Below are positions 16,719-24,964 of a DNA stretch of 32,789 bases, in pieces. The notes beneath the pieces are model-generated. The model was not told the DNA's origin. It worked only from the letters and a program-made list of their open reading frames with translations, and made no database searches. Numbering within the stretch: the stretch's first letter is position 1; each line of letters opens with the position of its first letter. The DNA comes from CAWJPY01 sp963844865 (GTDB lineage: Bacteria; Acidobacteriota; Thermoanaerobaculia; Thermoanaerobaculales; Sulfomarinibacteraceae): contig CAWJPY010000030.1 of the NCBI GenBank assembly GCA_963844865.1, positions 1-32,789 on the forward strand, read 5' to 3'. Position numbers and translations under genes: made by a program.

Positions 16719-17766
16719 CCCTTCATGGCCCGAAAAGACCGGGAAGCGCGCACTGATCACGGGCATCACCGGCCAGGACGGCTCGTACCTCGCCGAGCTC
16801 CTACTCTCCAAGGGCTACGAGGTGTGGGGAGTGATCCGCCGCTCCTCGAGCATCAACACCTCCCGCATCGATCACATCTACGAGCCGCCCTGGGTGAAGG
16901 GCAAGCGCCTCAACCTCGTCTATGGTGACCTCAACGACGCCTCGTCGCTCAACCGCATCCTCAAGACCGTCCGACCGGACGAGATCTACAATCTCGGCGC
17001 CCAGTCCCACGTCAAAGTTTCATTCGAGATCCCAGAGTACACGGCCGAGGTGGTGGGGGTCGGTGCCGTACGTCTCCTCGAGGCGATGCGCGAGCTCGGA
17101 CTGGACTCTCGCTTCTATCAGGCGTCATCCTCGGAGCTCTACGGCAAGGCGGTCGAGTCACCCCAGACCGAGATGACACCCTTCTATCCACGCAGCCCCT
17201 ACGCGGCGGCCAAGGCCTACGCCTTCTATATCACCCGCAACTACCGTGAAGCCTATGGGATGTTCGCCGTCAACGGCATCCTCTTCAACCACGAGTCTCC
17301 CCGCCGCGGCGAGACCTTCGTCACCCGCAAGATCACCATGGCCGCCGCCCGCATCAAGGCGGGTCTCCAAGACTGCCTCTACCTCGGCAACCTGGAAGCG
17401 AAACGGGACTGGGGATTCGCCGGCGACTTCGTCGACGCCATGTGGCGCATGCTCCAGGCGGACGCGCCCGACGACTTCGTGATCGCCACGGGTGACACCC
17501 ACTCCGTGCGTGAGTTCTGCGAGGTCGGCTTCGCCCATGTTGGACTCCCACTCACCTGGTTGGGCACGGGTCTCCAGGAGAGAGGCGCCGGGCCGGACGG
17601 CACCATCCGGGTTCGCGTCGATCCCCGTTACTTCCGGCCCTCGGAGGTCGACTGCCTGCTCGGCGATGCCTCAAAGGCGAGGACGACTCTCGATTGGGCG
17701 CCCAGCACCAGCTTCCGCGACCTCGTAGCTATGATGGTCGACGCGGACTTGGCGATGTACGCCTGA
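16696..17766 (+). CDS. gmd: GDP-mannose 4,6-dehydratase
   Basis: A 356-residue short-chain dehydrogenase-type enzyme that converts GDP-D-mannose to GDP-4-keto-6-deoxy-D-mannose, the precursor of GDP-fucose, rhamnose, perosamine and related sugars. Diagnostic features: ALITGITGQDGSYLAELL (19-36, NADP-binding), GVIRRSSSINTSRIDHIY (45-62), SSSELYG (144-150, catalytic Ser/Glu region), SPYAAAKAY (167-175, catalytic Tyr/Lys), NGILFNHESPRRGETFVTRK and AKRDWGFAGDFVDAMW. ATG 16696 follows AAGGAG (16681-16686) by 9 bases. Length and motifs are normal for the family. No GDP-fucose synthase (WcaG) or GDP-4-keto reductase is in the window, so the final 6-deoxy sugar is unknown. It lies between two membrane glycosyltransferase genes on the same strand. 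Confidence 0.97.
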   Translation: MEPMPQRDPSWPEKTGKRALITGITGQDGSYLAELLLSKGYEVWGVIRRSSSINTSRIDHIYEPPWVKGKRLNLVYGDLNDASSLNRILKTVRPDEIYNLGAQSHVKVSFEIPEYTAEVVGVGAVRLLEAMRELGLDSRFYQASSSELYGKAVESPQTEMTPFYPRSPYAAAKAYAFYITRNYREAYGMFAVNGILFNHESPRRGETFVTRKITMAAARIKAGLQDCLYLGNLEAKRDWGFAGDFVDAMWRMLQADAPDDFVIATGDTHSVREFCEVGFAHVGLPLTWLGTGLQERGAGPDGTIRVRVDPRYFRPSEVDCLLGDASKARTTLDWAPSTSFRDLVAMMVDADLAMYA

Positions 17767-17863
17767 TGTGAGTGGGATGCTCGGGTGAACAGTGGTAGTC
17801 ACGCCATCTCGACGACGTCATCTCTGGACGAAACCTCTGCCCGGAGGATGCCCTCGTCGGAGC

Positions 17864-17869
17864 GAGGAG
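17864..17869 (+). promoter_or_regulatory. Ribosome binding site supporting the ATG start at 17875
   Basis: GAGGAG lies 5 bases before ATG 17875. The longer alternatives at GTG 17785 and ATG 17848 add a polar N-terminus and have poorer spacing, so 17875 is preferred. Confidence 0.5.
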
Positions 17870-17874
17870 CGACG

Positions 17875-19452
17875 ATGGCATCGACCCTCGCACCACCGGC
17901 CCCTGTGACCGACGAACCGAGACACGCCTCTCCATCGTGGCGCTATGTCGCGGTCATCGCCTCCGTTTTCCTGATCTGCGGCTTGATCCGGGTGTTGCAT
18001 CACGAGATGTGGCGTGACGAGCTGCAGGCCTGGATGCTGTCGATCGATTCAGGCTCGCTCGCCGCTCTACTGAAGAACCACCTGTACGAGGGGCATCCCC
18101 TGCTCTGGTACGTGCTCCTGTACTTCGTGGGCAAGATCAGCAGCGCGCCTGTCGCTATGCAGTTGATTCATCTGGCAATCGCCACATCCACGGCGATCGT
18201 CGTGTTGAGATACGCGCCGTGGGGTCGCCTGTGCAACACCCTGGTGTGCTTCGGTTACTTCCCGTTCTACGAGTACGCCGTCATCAGCCGGAACTATGCC
18301 CTCGGAGTCCTCTTCGTGGTGGTGTTCTGCACCTTGTACGGCGCCCGCCGCCACCACCACATGGCCGTGGCATGCGTTCTCTTTGCACTTTCACAAACGA
18401 GCGTCTACGGGATTTTGCTCGCCGCAGTCCTCGGTTCGGCCTATCTCCTCCAGGTGTGGGTCACAGACGGCCCGCAGGCGATCACTGGGAGCGGACGTGC
18501 TCGATGGTGGGGTTTCGTTGCGGTGTGGTGCATCGGAATGCTCATCGGCACATACTCCATGATTCCTCCTCACGACAGCACCTTCGCCGTTGGATGGCGC
18601 TGGGAGCTGAACGTCAAGTGGGTGGGCATAGCACTCTCGTCGCTGTGGCGGAGCTACGTTCCCCTACCCCTCCCCCGGACGTCCTTCTGGGAAACGAACA
18701 TCCTCGACTGCTGCAGGCCCGCTCAAGCGCTCCTGTCCATACCTGTGGCGGTGATCGCGGCGTCGCTCTTTGCGCGGCGTCTCGTCGCGCTCTATGTTTG
18801 GGTGGCCGGAACCGCCGTCATCCTGCTGTTTACCTACGTCAAGTACTTCGGCTATGCGCGGCACCATGGACATCTCTTCATCGTGCTCCTCGCGGCGTGG
18901 TGGATCGCGGACTCGGGCCGCGTAACCGCGACCCTTGGTACGCCAAAGGACACGCTGTTCGCGAGGCTCGACGGCTTTCGTCGCCCCGCGCTCATGACGC
19001 TGCTCGGGGTACAGGTGCTCGCCGGTGCGGTCGCGAGCGTCCAGGATCTGCGGAATCCCTTCTCTGCCTCGAAGGAGGTGGCACGGTATATTCAGAGCCT
19101 GGATGTGCGCGACCTCCCGATAGTCGGGCATCCGGACTGGGCCGTCTCGTCGGTTGCGGGACATCTCGGCCGCCCGCTGTTCTATGCACTGAGTCTGCGT
19201 GAGGGGACCTTCATAACCTGGGACAGCGGCCAGCCCCGTCAGGAGAATCTCCAGTCGGCATTGGAGCTCGCCCGCGAGGTCGCTCGCCGACACCACGGGA
19301 AGGCCCTCTTGGTGGTTAACAGCGTTCTTCCCGGAGCGTCCAAGGGCGTCCGCCTTCTGCGGGCCTTCACACACTCCATCGTTCCAGACGAGCGCTACTG
19401 GGTATATGAAGTCAGCTGCGTGGGATCCGGGTCAACCGATGCCCATCCATAG
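17875..19452 (+). CDS. Multi-pass membrane protein, GT-C glycosyltransferase-like
   Basis: About 525 residues from ATG 17875. A hydrophobic first helix (RYVAVIASVFLICGLIRVL) is followed by HEMWRDELQAWMLSIDSGSL, an acidic loop at the position of the donor-binding Asp/Glu of GT39/GT-C enzymes. Then comes YEGHPLLWYVLLYFVG, which is characteristic of a family of uncharacterised bacterial membrane proteins. Further helices continue to residue ~400, and the C-terminal ~110 residues are soluble (IVGHPDWAVSSVAGHLG). It sits about 110 bases after gmd in the same direction. A role in transferring a polyprenyl-linked sugar to the chain is inferred from topology and neighbours. The longer GTG start at 17785 would add 30 residues and cannot be excluded. 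Confidence 0.7.
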   Translation: MASTLAPPAPVTDEPRHASPSWRYVAVIASVFLICGLIRVLHHEMWRDELQAWMLSIDSGSLAALLKNHLYEGHPLLWYVLLYFVGKISSAPVAMQLIHLAIATSTAIVVLRYAPWGRLCNTLVCFGYFPFYEYAVISRNYALGVLFVVVFCTLYGARRHHHMAVACVLFALSQTSVYGILLAAVLGSAYLLQVWVTDGPQAITGSGRARWWGFVAVWCIGMLIGTYSMIPPHDSTFAVGWRWELNVKWVGIALSSLWRSYVPLPLPRTSFWETNILDCCRPAQALLSIPVAVIAASLFARRLVALYVWVAGTAVILLFTYVKYFGYARHHGHLFIVLLAAWWIADSGRVTATLGTPKDTLFARLDGFRRPALMTLLGVQVLAGAVASVQDLRNPFSASKEVARYIQSLDVRDLPIVGHPDWAVSSVAGHLGRPLFYALSLREGTFITWDSGQPRQENLQSALELAREVARRHHGKALLVVNSVLPGASKGVRLLRAFTHSIVPDERYWVYEVSCVGSGSTDAHP

Positions 19453-19680
19453 CGCTGAGTCAGGTCATCCGTTGACTCGGGATCTCGGGGGCGGAGGCGG
19501 TTTTCGCGGGACACCCGAGCACCCGCGACGAACATCCTGCACCGGGCATCAGCGGGTGGAATGGGCCCGGCGGGGACGACTTTTGGTGGCCCGACGATGC
19601 CGAAATCTCGAACGATGCGCCCGTGGTAGGCTGAGGCCAGAAGTGGGTACTCCGCTCGCAGCCATGGAGAGGGCTCTCAA

Positions 19681-21330
19681 GTGAACGCTGGGGAGGGCGC
19701 ACCAATCGGTCGACGTCCGCACCCAGTGGAGTGGGGCAGGTCCCGGCGCCCAATGGACCCCGTCGTCCTCCTGCTGGTTCTACTCCACCTTGCCGTCACT
19801 CTACCCCTCGCGCTCATCCTGAACGTCTGGATCGATGAGGCCTACTCGCTCCACACCACCGCCGGATCGCTCGGCGACACCTTCTTGAAGGCCATCGGGT
19901 TCGAGCAGCAGGCCCCGGCGTACTTCCTGTTGCTCGACCTCTGGCGCAGGGTAAGTCCCACACCGTTCTTCGCCCGCTTGCTGTCGGTGGTTTGCATAGC
20001 AGCGACGCTCCTGGTCGCGGCCACGATCTCGAGGCGGGTCTTCCCGGGATGGAGCCCTGCCTGGCTGGTCGGGTTCCTCGCGTTCAATCCCGTGCTGGTG
20101 TGGGCCGCTGTGGAGATCCGCCCCTATCCACTGGCCATCCTCGCGGCAGCTCTGGTCCTGGCCGCCTACTTCGCGACGACGGCAGAGACCGGAGTCGCCC
20201 CACGCGGCAATCAAGTTCTACTCATGATGGCGGCGGTGCTGGCGCTATACACGCAGTATTACCTCGGAATCCTGCTCGCGGCCCTTGCCGTGGGCCTACT
20301 CGTCACGGGTCGCACACGGGCGCTCGCACGTTACGCGACAGCCATGGCGGGGGCCTTTCTGCTCTGTCTCCCGATTGCAATCTGGCTTCCTGGACAGCTG
20401 GGATCCCTGCGCGGGATCAGCACCGATAGCCTCAATCTTCGTGAAGCGGCTGGTTTCGGGATCAACGCGGTGAGCGTGGCGTTGCTGCCGGGCTACGAGC
20501 TCCTGGACAGGGCGACATCCGCTTCGATGCACCAGCTCGCGTTGTGGGGCGCACGAATCGTGTTCGTCCTGGCGGCCGCCACCCTCCTCGCAGTCTCAGG
20601 CGGTCTTGGTCGCCTCTTCCGCAACCAACGCGTGATGTCGATGTGGGCGACGTTCCTCACTTGTGCGGCAGCATTCCCCGCTGTCGCCTTTGTGACAGGC
20701 TCGGGTTTCATGGCGCAGCGGCGGTACTGGTCCTATCTCGCGCTCCTCGGTGGGGTGGTCCTCATGAGCATTGCCTGGGCCACGGGACATCGGAAGGTGT
20801 TGGGGGTCGTCCTCGGGCTGACCATCGCATTCAACGTAGTCGTGCTCATCGATGTCTACAGTCCACTGGCGAAGGACGGCGACTCGAAGCGAGTGGCCCG
20901 CTTTCTCGAGGACCACGAGCGCCCGCATGAGCCGATCCTCGTGTTCCCCAACGACCTCGCCCTGCCACTGCGCATGTACTACTCGGGCGTCAACCGGATC
21001 CTCCCGGTCCCCCGCGAGGTATCCCTCGAGATCTATGACCCACGAAACACGGCGATCAGGTCCGAGGACGAGCTCGCTCGCTTCCTTGACGGCATCGACC
21101 CCGGCCCATCAGGAGGCCTGTGGCTCGTTCGCCAGGACGTGACCGGCTACCGGGGCGTCCCGTACCGCCTGGACCTTCTCGATGCAGCGGTCGCGGCCCG
21201 ATATGCGCCAGACCTCGAGAAGGGGTTCTTCGAGAAGGTCACGGTGCAGCATCTAATGCACCGCGATGGAAGGCGCCACCTCGAGCGCCGAGACCCGGTC
21301 CCCGGTCGGCCTTCAACGGCCCAGGGCTAG
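19681..21330 (+). CDS. Multi-pass membrane glycosyltransferase-like protein (GT39 type)
   Basis: A 549-residue protein with a first helix near 30-46 (LLLVLLHLAVTLPLALIL) and then NVWIDEAYSLHTTAGSLGDT, whose Asp-Glu pair matches the first-loop acidic motif of PMT/ArnT-type GT-C enzymes. QQAPAYFLLLDLWRRV and FFARLLSVVCIAATLLVA follow, the usual GT39 pattern. About ten helices are visible, ending near residue 385; the remaining ~160 residues form a soluble C-terminal domain. GTG 19681 follows a GAGAGGG site by about 8 bases; ATG 19753 directly before the first helix is the alternative start. The gene is separated by ~230 bases from the preceding membrane protein, so a separate promoter is possible. 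It is the third GT-C-like protein in 6.5 kb, and its substrate is not assignable. Confidence 0.75.
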   Translation: MNAGEGAPIGRRPHPVEWGRSRRPMDPVVLLLVLLHLAVTLPLALILNVWIDEAYSLHTTAGSLGDTFLKAIGFEQQAPAYFLLLDLWRRVSPTPFFARLLSVVCIAATLLVAATISRRVFPGWSPAWLVGFLAFNPVLVWAAVEIRPYPLAILAAALVLAAYFATTAETGVAPRGNQVLLMMAAVLALYTQYYLGILLAALAVGLLVTGRTRALARYATAMAGAFLLCLPIAIWLPGQLGSLRGISTDSLNLREAAGFGINAVSVALLPGYELLDRATSASMHQLALWGARIVFVLAAATLLAVSGGLGRLFRNQRVMSMWATFLTCAAAFPAVAFVTGSGFMAQRRYWSYLALLGGVVLMSIAWATGHRKVLGVVLGLTIAFNVVVLIDVYSPLAKDGDSKRVARFLEDHERPHEPILVFPNDLALPLRMYYSGVNRILPVPREVSLEIYDPRNTAIRSEDELARFLDGIDPGPSGGLWLVRQDVTGYRGVPYRLDLLDAAVAARYAPDLEKGFFEKVTVQHLMHRDGRRHLERRDPVPGRPSTAQG

Positions 21331-21423
21331 GAGATGAGGAGAGGAGGACCATGTTTCAGCTGACCTGTCACCCGCATCGGTTGGACACTCCGTCAGACTC
21401 GTCGAGAAACTCCGGGCTGTGAG

Positions 21424-22524
21424 ATGACCCTCGCTCGACGATCCTTCGTCCGGAGGCACGCCGGGCTCTTCAAGGCCGCGACGTCCCTCGTCCTCTTGCT
21501 GGCGTTCCTGGTGATCTCGGAGCTGGGGTTTCGCGTCGTCCGATTCGCGGTCAGGGGACCGGACATCAAACGCGCCCTGACGGCTGACGATGCCGAGCTC
21601 GGTTGGCATCTCAACGCGTCTCGCACGCGGACTACGACAAGGAATAGCTGCGGTGAGACCGTTCTCCTGGAGAGGTACGATGACCCCTACCTCGTGAAGC
21701 GGCCCCGATACCACAATCCGACACGGGTGCTGTTTCTCGGTGACTCGTTCACCCAGGCCCACGAAGTCTCCACGGGCAGCGCCTACTATGACGTCTTCGA
21801 GCAACTGACCGGGGACCGCTACTCCGTCTTCGCCGCGGGCGTCGGCGGATTCGGCAACCTCCAGGAGTACCTTCTCCTGCAACGAGTCTCTGACGAGGTG
21901 CGCCCGGAGATCGTCATTTGGCAGCTCGACCCGAACGACGTGTCCAACAACGTCTTCGCTCTGGACAACGGATCGCTGTACAACAACCAGCATCCTCGCC
22001 CGTACCTGGAGCCCAAGACTGGTCGGGTCACATTTCGAGATCCGGGATTCTTCCTCTTTGACGTCAGCAAATTGTTCCGATTCCTGTTTCACAAGGTCCT
22101 CGTCGTCGACTGGAAGTACCATCTTGGCATTCTGGACGCCGCGAACTCCCTCATCCGACCCCCGAACAGCGCCCTGCCGGAGCTGACAGAGCAAGGCCTG
22201 AACGTCCTGCGCACGATGCTTCGGCACGCGGTGCAGGATCACCCAGGCACCAGGTTCTTTGGATTCGCAACCGGTGATGAGTATGATCTCGCCTATCAGG
22301 AGATCTTCCAGGACCTGGGTGCTGGGTACTTCCCGGAGGTGTCCCGGATCGTCGCCAGCGACCCCGAACCGACCAACTGCCTTCCTCTCGACGGCCACTG
22401 GAACCACCACGGCAACGAGGTTGCAGGACGCTTGCTCGCGCGGGAGCTCGACCGCGCCTTGAGATCAGCGACCGATGCCCCGCCCGACCACTCTGCGGAC
22501 CCCGGAAATGGAAACCCTCACTAG
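21424..22524 (+). CDS. Membrane-anchored SGNH/GDSL hydrolase-like protein
   Basis: A 366-residue protein. One N-terminal membrane anchor (residues ~16-36, KAATSLVLLLAFLVISELGF) places the domain outside the cytoplasmic membrane. The SGNH blocks are intact: VLFLGDSFTQ (102-111, Ser108 nucleophile), AGVGGFGNLQEY (138-149, block II Gly), QLDPNDVSNN (block III, Asn171) and LPLDGHWNHHGNE with Asp323 and His325. Such proteins add or remove O-acyl groups on extracellular polysaccharide (AlgX/AlgJ and related families), so O-acetylation or deacetylation of this locus's product is likely but inferred. It contrasts with the SGNH copy at 13790-14908, which has lost both catalytic positions. ATG 21424 directly follows a TGTGAG; no strong ribosome binding site was seen. 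Confidence 0.8.
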   Translation: MTLARRSFVRRHAGLFKAATSLVLLLAFLVISELGFRVVRFAVRGPDIKRALTADDAELGWHLNASRTRTTTRNSCGETVLLERYDDPYLVKRPRYHNPTRVLFLGDSFTQAHEVSTGSAYYDVFEQLTGDRYSVFAAGVGGFGNLQEYLLLQRVSDEVRPEIVIWQLDPNDVSNNVFALDNGSLYNNQHPRPYLEPKTGRVTFRDPGFFLFDVSKLFRFLFHKVLVVDWKYHLGILDAANSLIRPPNSALPELTEQGLNVLRTMLRHAVQDHPGTRFFGFATGDEYDLAYQEIFQDLGAGYFPEVSRIVASDPEPTNCLPLDGHWNHHGNEVAGRLLARELDRALRSATDAPPDHSADPGNGNPH

Positions 22525-22605
22525 CTCCCCGTCCACCTCCTGCTCCCAGCATCATGTGGGCCAGGACCTTTCCCGCCGGACCTCTGGTCTCCTCGTATCC
22601 CACCA

Positions 22606-23448
22606 ATGGCCACTCCGAGCCCACCCTCTGCCATGACGAGATCCTGCGTGGTCGTTGTGCCTGTGTACAGGACCGCTCTCGAGCACTCGGAGCTGTATGC
22701 GCTCACGAACAACCTGAACATACTTGCAAATTGGCCGATCGCGTTCATTGGCCCCCACAAGCTCCGGCCTTTCATCGAGGATGAGCTCGCACCACCATTG
22801 GCGGTTGAGAGATCCGAGTTCTTTGATGACACCTTCTTTGAGTCGCTCAGTGGATACAACCGGCTGTTACTCACGAAGACGTTCTATGAGAGATTCTCAG
22901 ACCATGAGTATGTCTTGATCGCCCAGACAGATGCCCTAGTCTTTTCAGACAAGCTCCATTACTGGACTGAATTGGGATTTTCTTACGTGGGGGCCCCTTG
23001 GATCCGCAGTGGAGGATCTCCGAGCGAGCACCTCTCCTTCTTCGGAGTCGGCAACGGTGGGTTGTCGTTACGGCGCGTGGGCGATTTCTTGCGCGTCCTG
23101 AACTCACTGAGATACATCCCGAACATCTATCATCGCCGCACGAGTCTCGTTGAGGATGCGCTCCGTTTCATCAAGCACAGGCTGGTCTTCGCTTACAGTG
23201 CGGCGCCTTTTCAACCCAGAATTAACGAGGACGCATTCTGGGGGCTGTTGGTCCCAAGGAGATGCGACTTCTTCAAGGTCCCAGATCCATTGACCGCGGC
23301 CGCCTTCTGTTTCGAGGCGGCGCCTCGACAGCTCTTCGATCTCATCGGCGGGGTGCTGCCCTTCGGATGTCATGCCTGGGAGAAATACGACAGGGAGTTC
23401 TGGATCGAGCTGGGGTTGGTCGAGGCGGCAGTCTTGAGGTCGGACTGA
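22606..23448 (+). CDS. DUF5672 family protein (glycosyltransferase-like)
   Basis: About 280 residues, or 271 from the alternative ATG at 22633, which sits just before the conserved VVVVPVYRT strand and may be the true start. The DUF5672 pattern is clear: a central LIAQTDALVFSDKLHYW (DxD-like site replaced by TDALVF), FSYVGAPWI, FFGVGNGGLSLRR, then RINEDAFWGLLVPR and ACG-free C-terminal AAFCFEAAPRQLF. The family is found with glycosyltransferases in polysaccharide clusters and resembles GT-A folds; activity is unproven. GC content is markedly lower than in the flanks (27 of 60 bases G or C at 22861-22920), which suggests recent acquisition. It is the last plus-strand gene before the IS remnant. 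Confidence 0.8.
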   Translation: MATPSPPSAMTRSCVVVVPVYRTALEHSELYALTNNLNILANWPIAFIGPHKLRPFIEDELAPPLAVERSEFFDDTFFESLSGYNRLLLTKTFYERFSDHEYVLIAQTDALVFSDKLHYWTELGFSYVGAPWIRSGGSPSEHLSFFGVGNGGLSLRRVGDFLRVLNSLRYIPNIYHRRTSLVEDALRFIKHRLVFAYSAAPFQPRINEDAFWGLLVPRRCDFFKVPDPLTAAAFCFEAAPRQLFDLIGGVLPFGCHAWEKYDREFWIELGLVEAAVLRSD

Positions 23449-23542
23449 CAGATTCGATAACATTTCCCAAAGTAGTGAATCAAAGAACGTGAGGTTCAGA
23501 TATGCGGCTCCCTTTCTGACCTCGTAACAGCGTCAGAGATGC

Positions 23543-23849
23543 TGAGGTGCCCCCCGGAAACTGGTCCAGCGGTAATGAGAGACTGAGCCGAGGGAGCACG
23601 GCATGCGGAAGAGCAGGCACAGCGACGAGCAGATCATCCGGATCCTGAAGCGGGTGCAGTCCAGTGAGCAGGTGAAGGATCTCTGACGAGAGGTTGGCAT
23701 CTCTGAGGGCACCTACTACCGCTGGAAGGTGAAGTACGGCGGGATGGACGTGAGTGATGCCCGGCGGCTGCGCGAGCTCGAGCAGGAGAATCGTCGTTTG
23801 AAGGCGGCGGTGGCGGAGCTGACGCTGGACAAGCAGGTGCTGAAGGACA
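23543..23849 (+). mobile_element. Truncated IS3-family element, left end only
   Basis: The left end (TGAGGTGCCCCCCGGAAACT) and orfA region match the complete element at 26216-27435 with scattered substitutions, up to CTGAAGGAC at about 23849. After that the two sequences diverge completely and the orfB half is missing. The orientation is the same as the complete copy. It is an older or decayed copy, or the product of recombination or deletion. Confidence 0.85.
23603..23849 (+). pseudogene. IS3-family orfA remnant with nonsense codon
   Basis: Transposase orfA (helix-turn-helix protein, IS911/IS3 type) starting at ATG 23603 with KSRHSDEQIIRILKRVQS. At codon 28 (23684-23686) TGA replaces the TGC (Cys) of the complete copy, and the homology ends after LDKQVLKDT. 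It is non-functional. Confidence 0.85.
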
Positions 23850-23902
23850 CATTAGGATCGGAACTCCCCGCCAGTAGTGCTATGGCTCTGTTTACTCATT
23901 CC

Positions 23903-24964
23903 TCACCTTGGCGAGCGCCGCAACCGATTCGCCAGAAAGGGCAGCGACCCATTCACGATCGCACGCAAGTAGGGCTCATTGCAGTTCGAGCCGAGGCAGA
24001 ACCTGGGCAGACATTCCAATCGCGTCGCGAAGTTCGAGAAGATGTTTCCCTTCATCCCGGTAGACCCAGACCTGAATCCGCCCTGCCTCACCATGTCGTG
24101 CTCGCGCGCCCCAGCCTCGTGGAACCGACCGTAGGGGTACGCGAAGTGACCAACCTCCACACCCAACCGCGACTCGAGAAGGGCCTTCGATGACAGAACC
24201 TCCTCGCGCACGATCTCTTCCCTCAGCCTACTCAAGACATGATGATTGACAGAATGCGCACCAATCGTCACCAAGGGATCCTGAGCCAGTCTCTCGACCT
24301 CGCCCCAGTTCAACATCAGCTCGTCCGTCTTGCGGTACACGTCGTCCACGTGGATGGCGAAGAACTCCTTCATCCAGCCGGCCCCGTCCGCATCGTTCAT
24401 CTGGTACAGAATCCCTTGAAGACGATCGCACGCATCCCTCTTGCGTTCCGCTGTCGAGCAATCCAGTGAGATTCTGCCCCGAGGGGTGTCCACGACGACC
24501 TCGTCGTTAGTGTCGATGACCTCCTCGGCCAGGTAATCCCACTTGATGGAGCTGCGGTTCGTGAATCCTACCGTCACGTTCACGGTGAAAGGCGCCCCGT
24601 GTGCCTTCAGAATCGGGTAGGCGGTGGTCAGCGTATCCCGATACCCGTCGTCAAACGTAAGAACCACGAACTTCTCAATGTGACCACCAGCTCTCAGTGA
24701 GTCGCACATATCATCCAGAGAGATCGCTCTGTAGCCGTGCTTTATAAAGAACTCGAGTGTCATCTCCAGTGCCCGGGGCGTGATCTCGAAGGCTGCCATG
24801 CCATATGGGCTCTTCTCTTCGGCCGACACGACTCTGTGGAACATCAGGACATGCCCGAGGCCCGAGAATCTGCTGGTTACCGGCAAGCTGCCGAGGCAGC
24901 GCAGAGCAGAAGGCCGGAGGAGATTCTTGAAACGGGTCATTCCGTTACGAAGACCCTGCATCAT
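23903..24964 (-). CDS. Polysaccharide deacetylase (PgaB/NodB-like)
   Basis: About 353 residues from the first ATG of an ATGATG pair at 24964. The NodB-homology domain has VLTFDDGYRDTL (101-112, Asp105/Asp106), an IGAHSVNHH motif (234-242, His237/His241 metal ligands) and HFAYPYGRF. Upstream MFHRVV (41-46) resembles the start of the deacetylase domain in exported or membrane-associated sugar deacetylases. About 130 residues (WDYLAEEVID to ELMLNW) lie between motif 1 and motif 2, an insertion seen in one branch of the family. It overlaps the end of the upstream GT2 gene by 20 bases, so the two form a minus-strand operon. Key residues are all present; the substrate is unknown. The pair lies between two IS3-family copies. 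Confidence 0.88.
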   Translation of the reverse strand: MMQGLRNGMTRFKNLLRPSALRCLGSLPVTSRFSGLGHVLMFHRVVSAEEKSPYGMAAFEITPRALEMTLEFFIKHGYRAISLDDMCDSLRAGGHIEKFVVLTFDDGYRDTLTTAYPILKAHGAPFTVNVTVGFTNRSSIKWDYLAEEVIDTNDEVVVDTPRGRISLDCSTAERKRDACDRLQGILYQMNDADGAGWMKEFFAIHVDDVYRKTDELMLNWGEVERLAQDPLVTIGAHSVNHHVLSRLREEIVREEVLSSKALLESRLGVEVGHFAYPYGRFHEAGAREHDMVRQGGFRSGSTGMKGNIFSNFATRLECLPRFCLGSNCNEPYLRAIVNGSLPFLANRLRRSPR

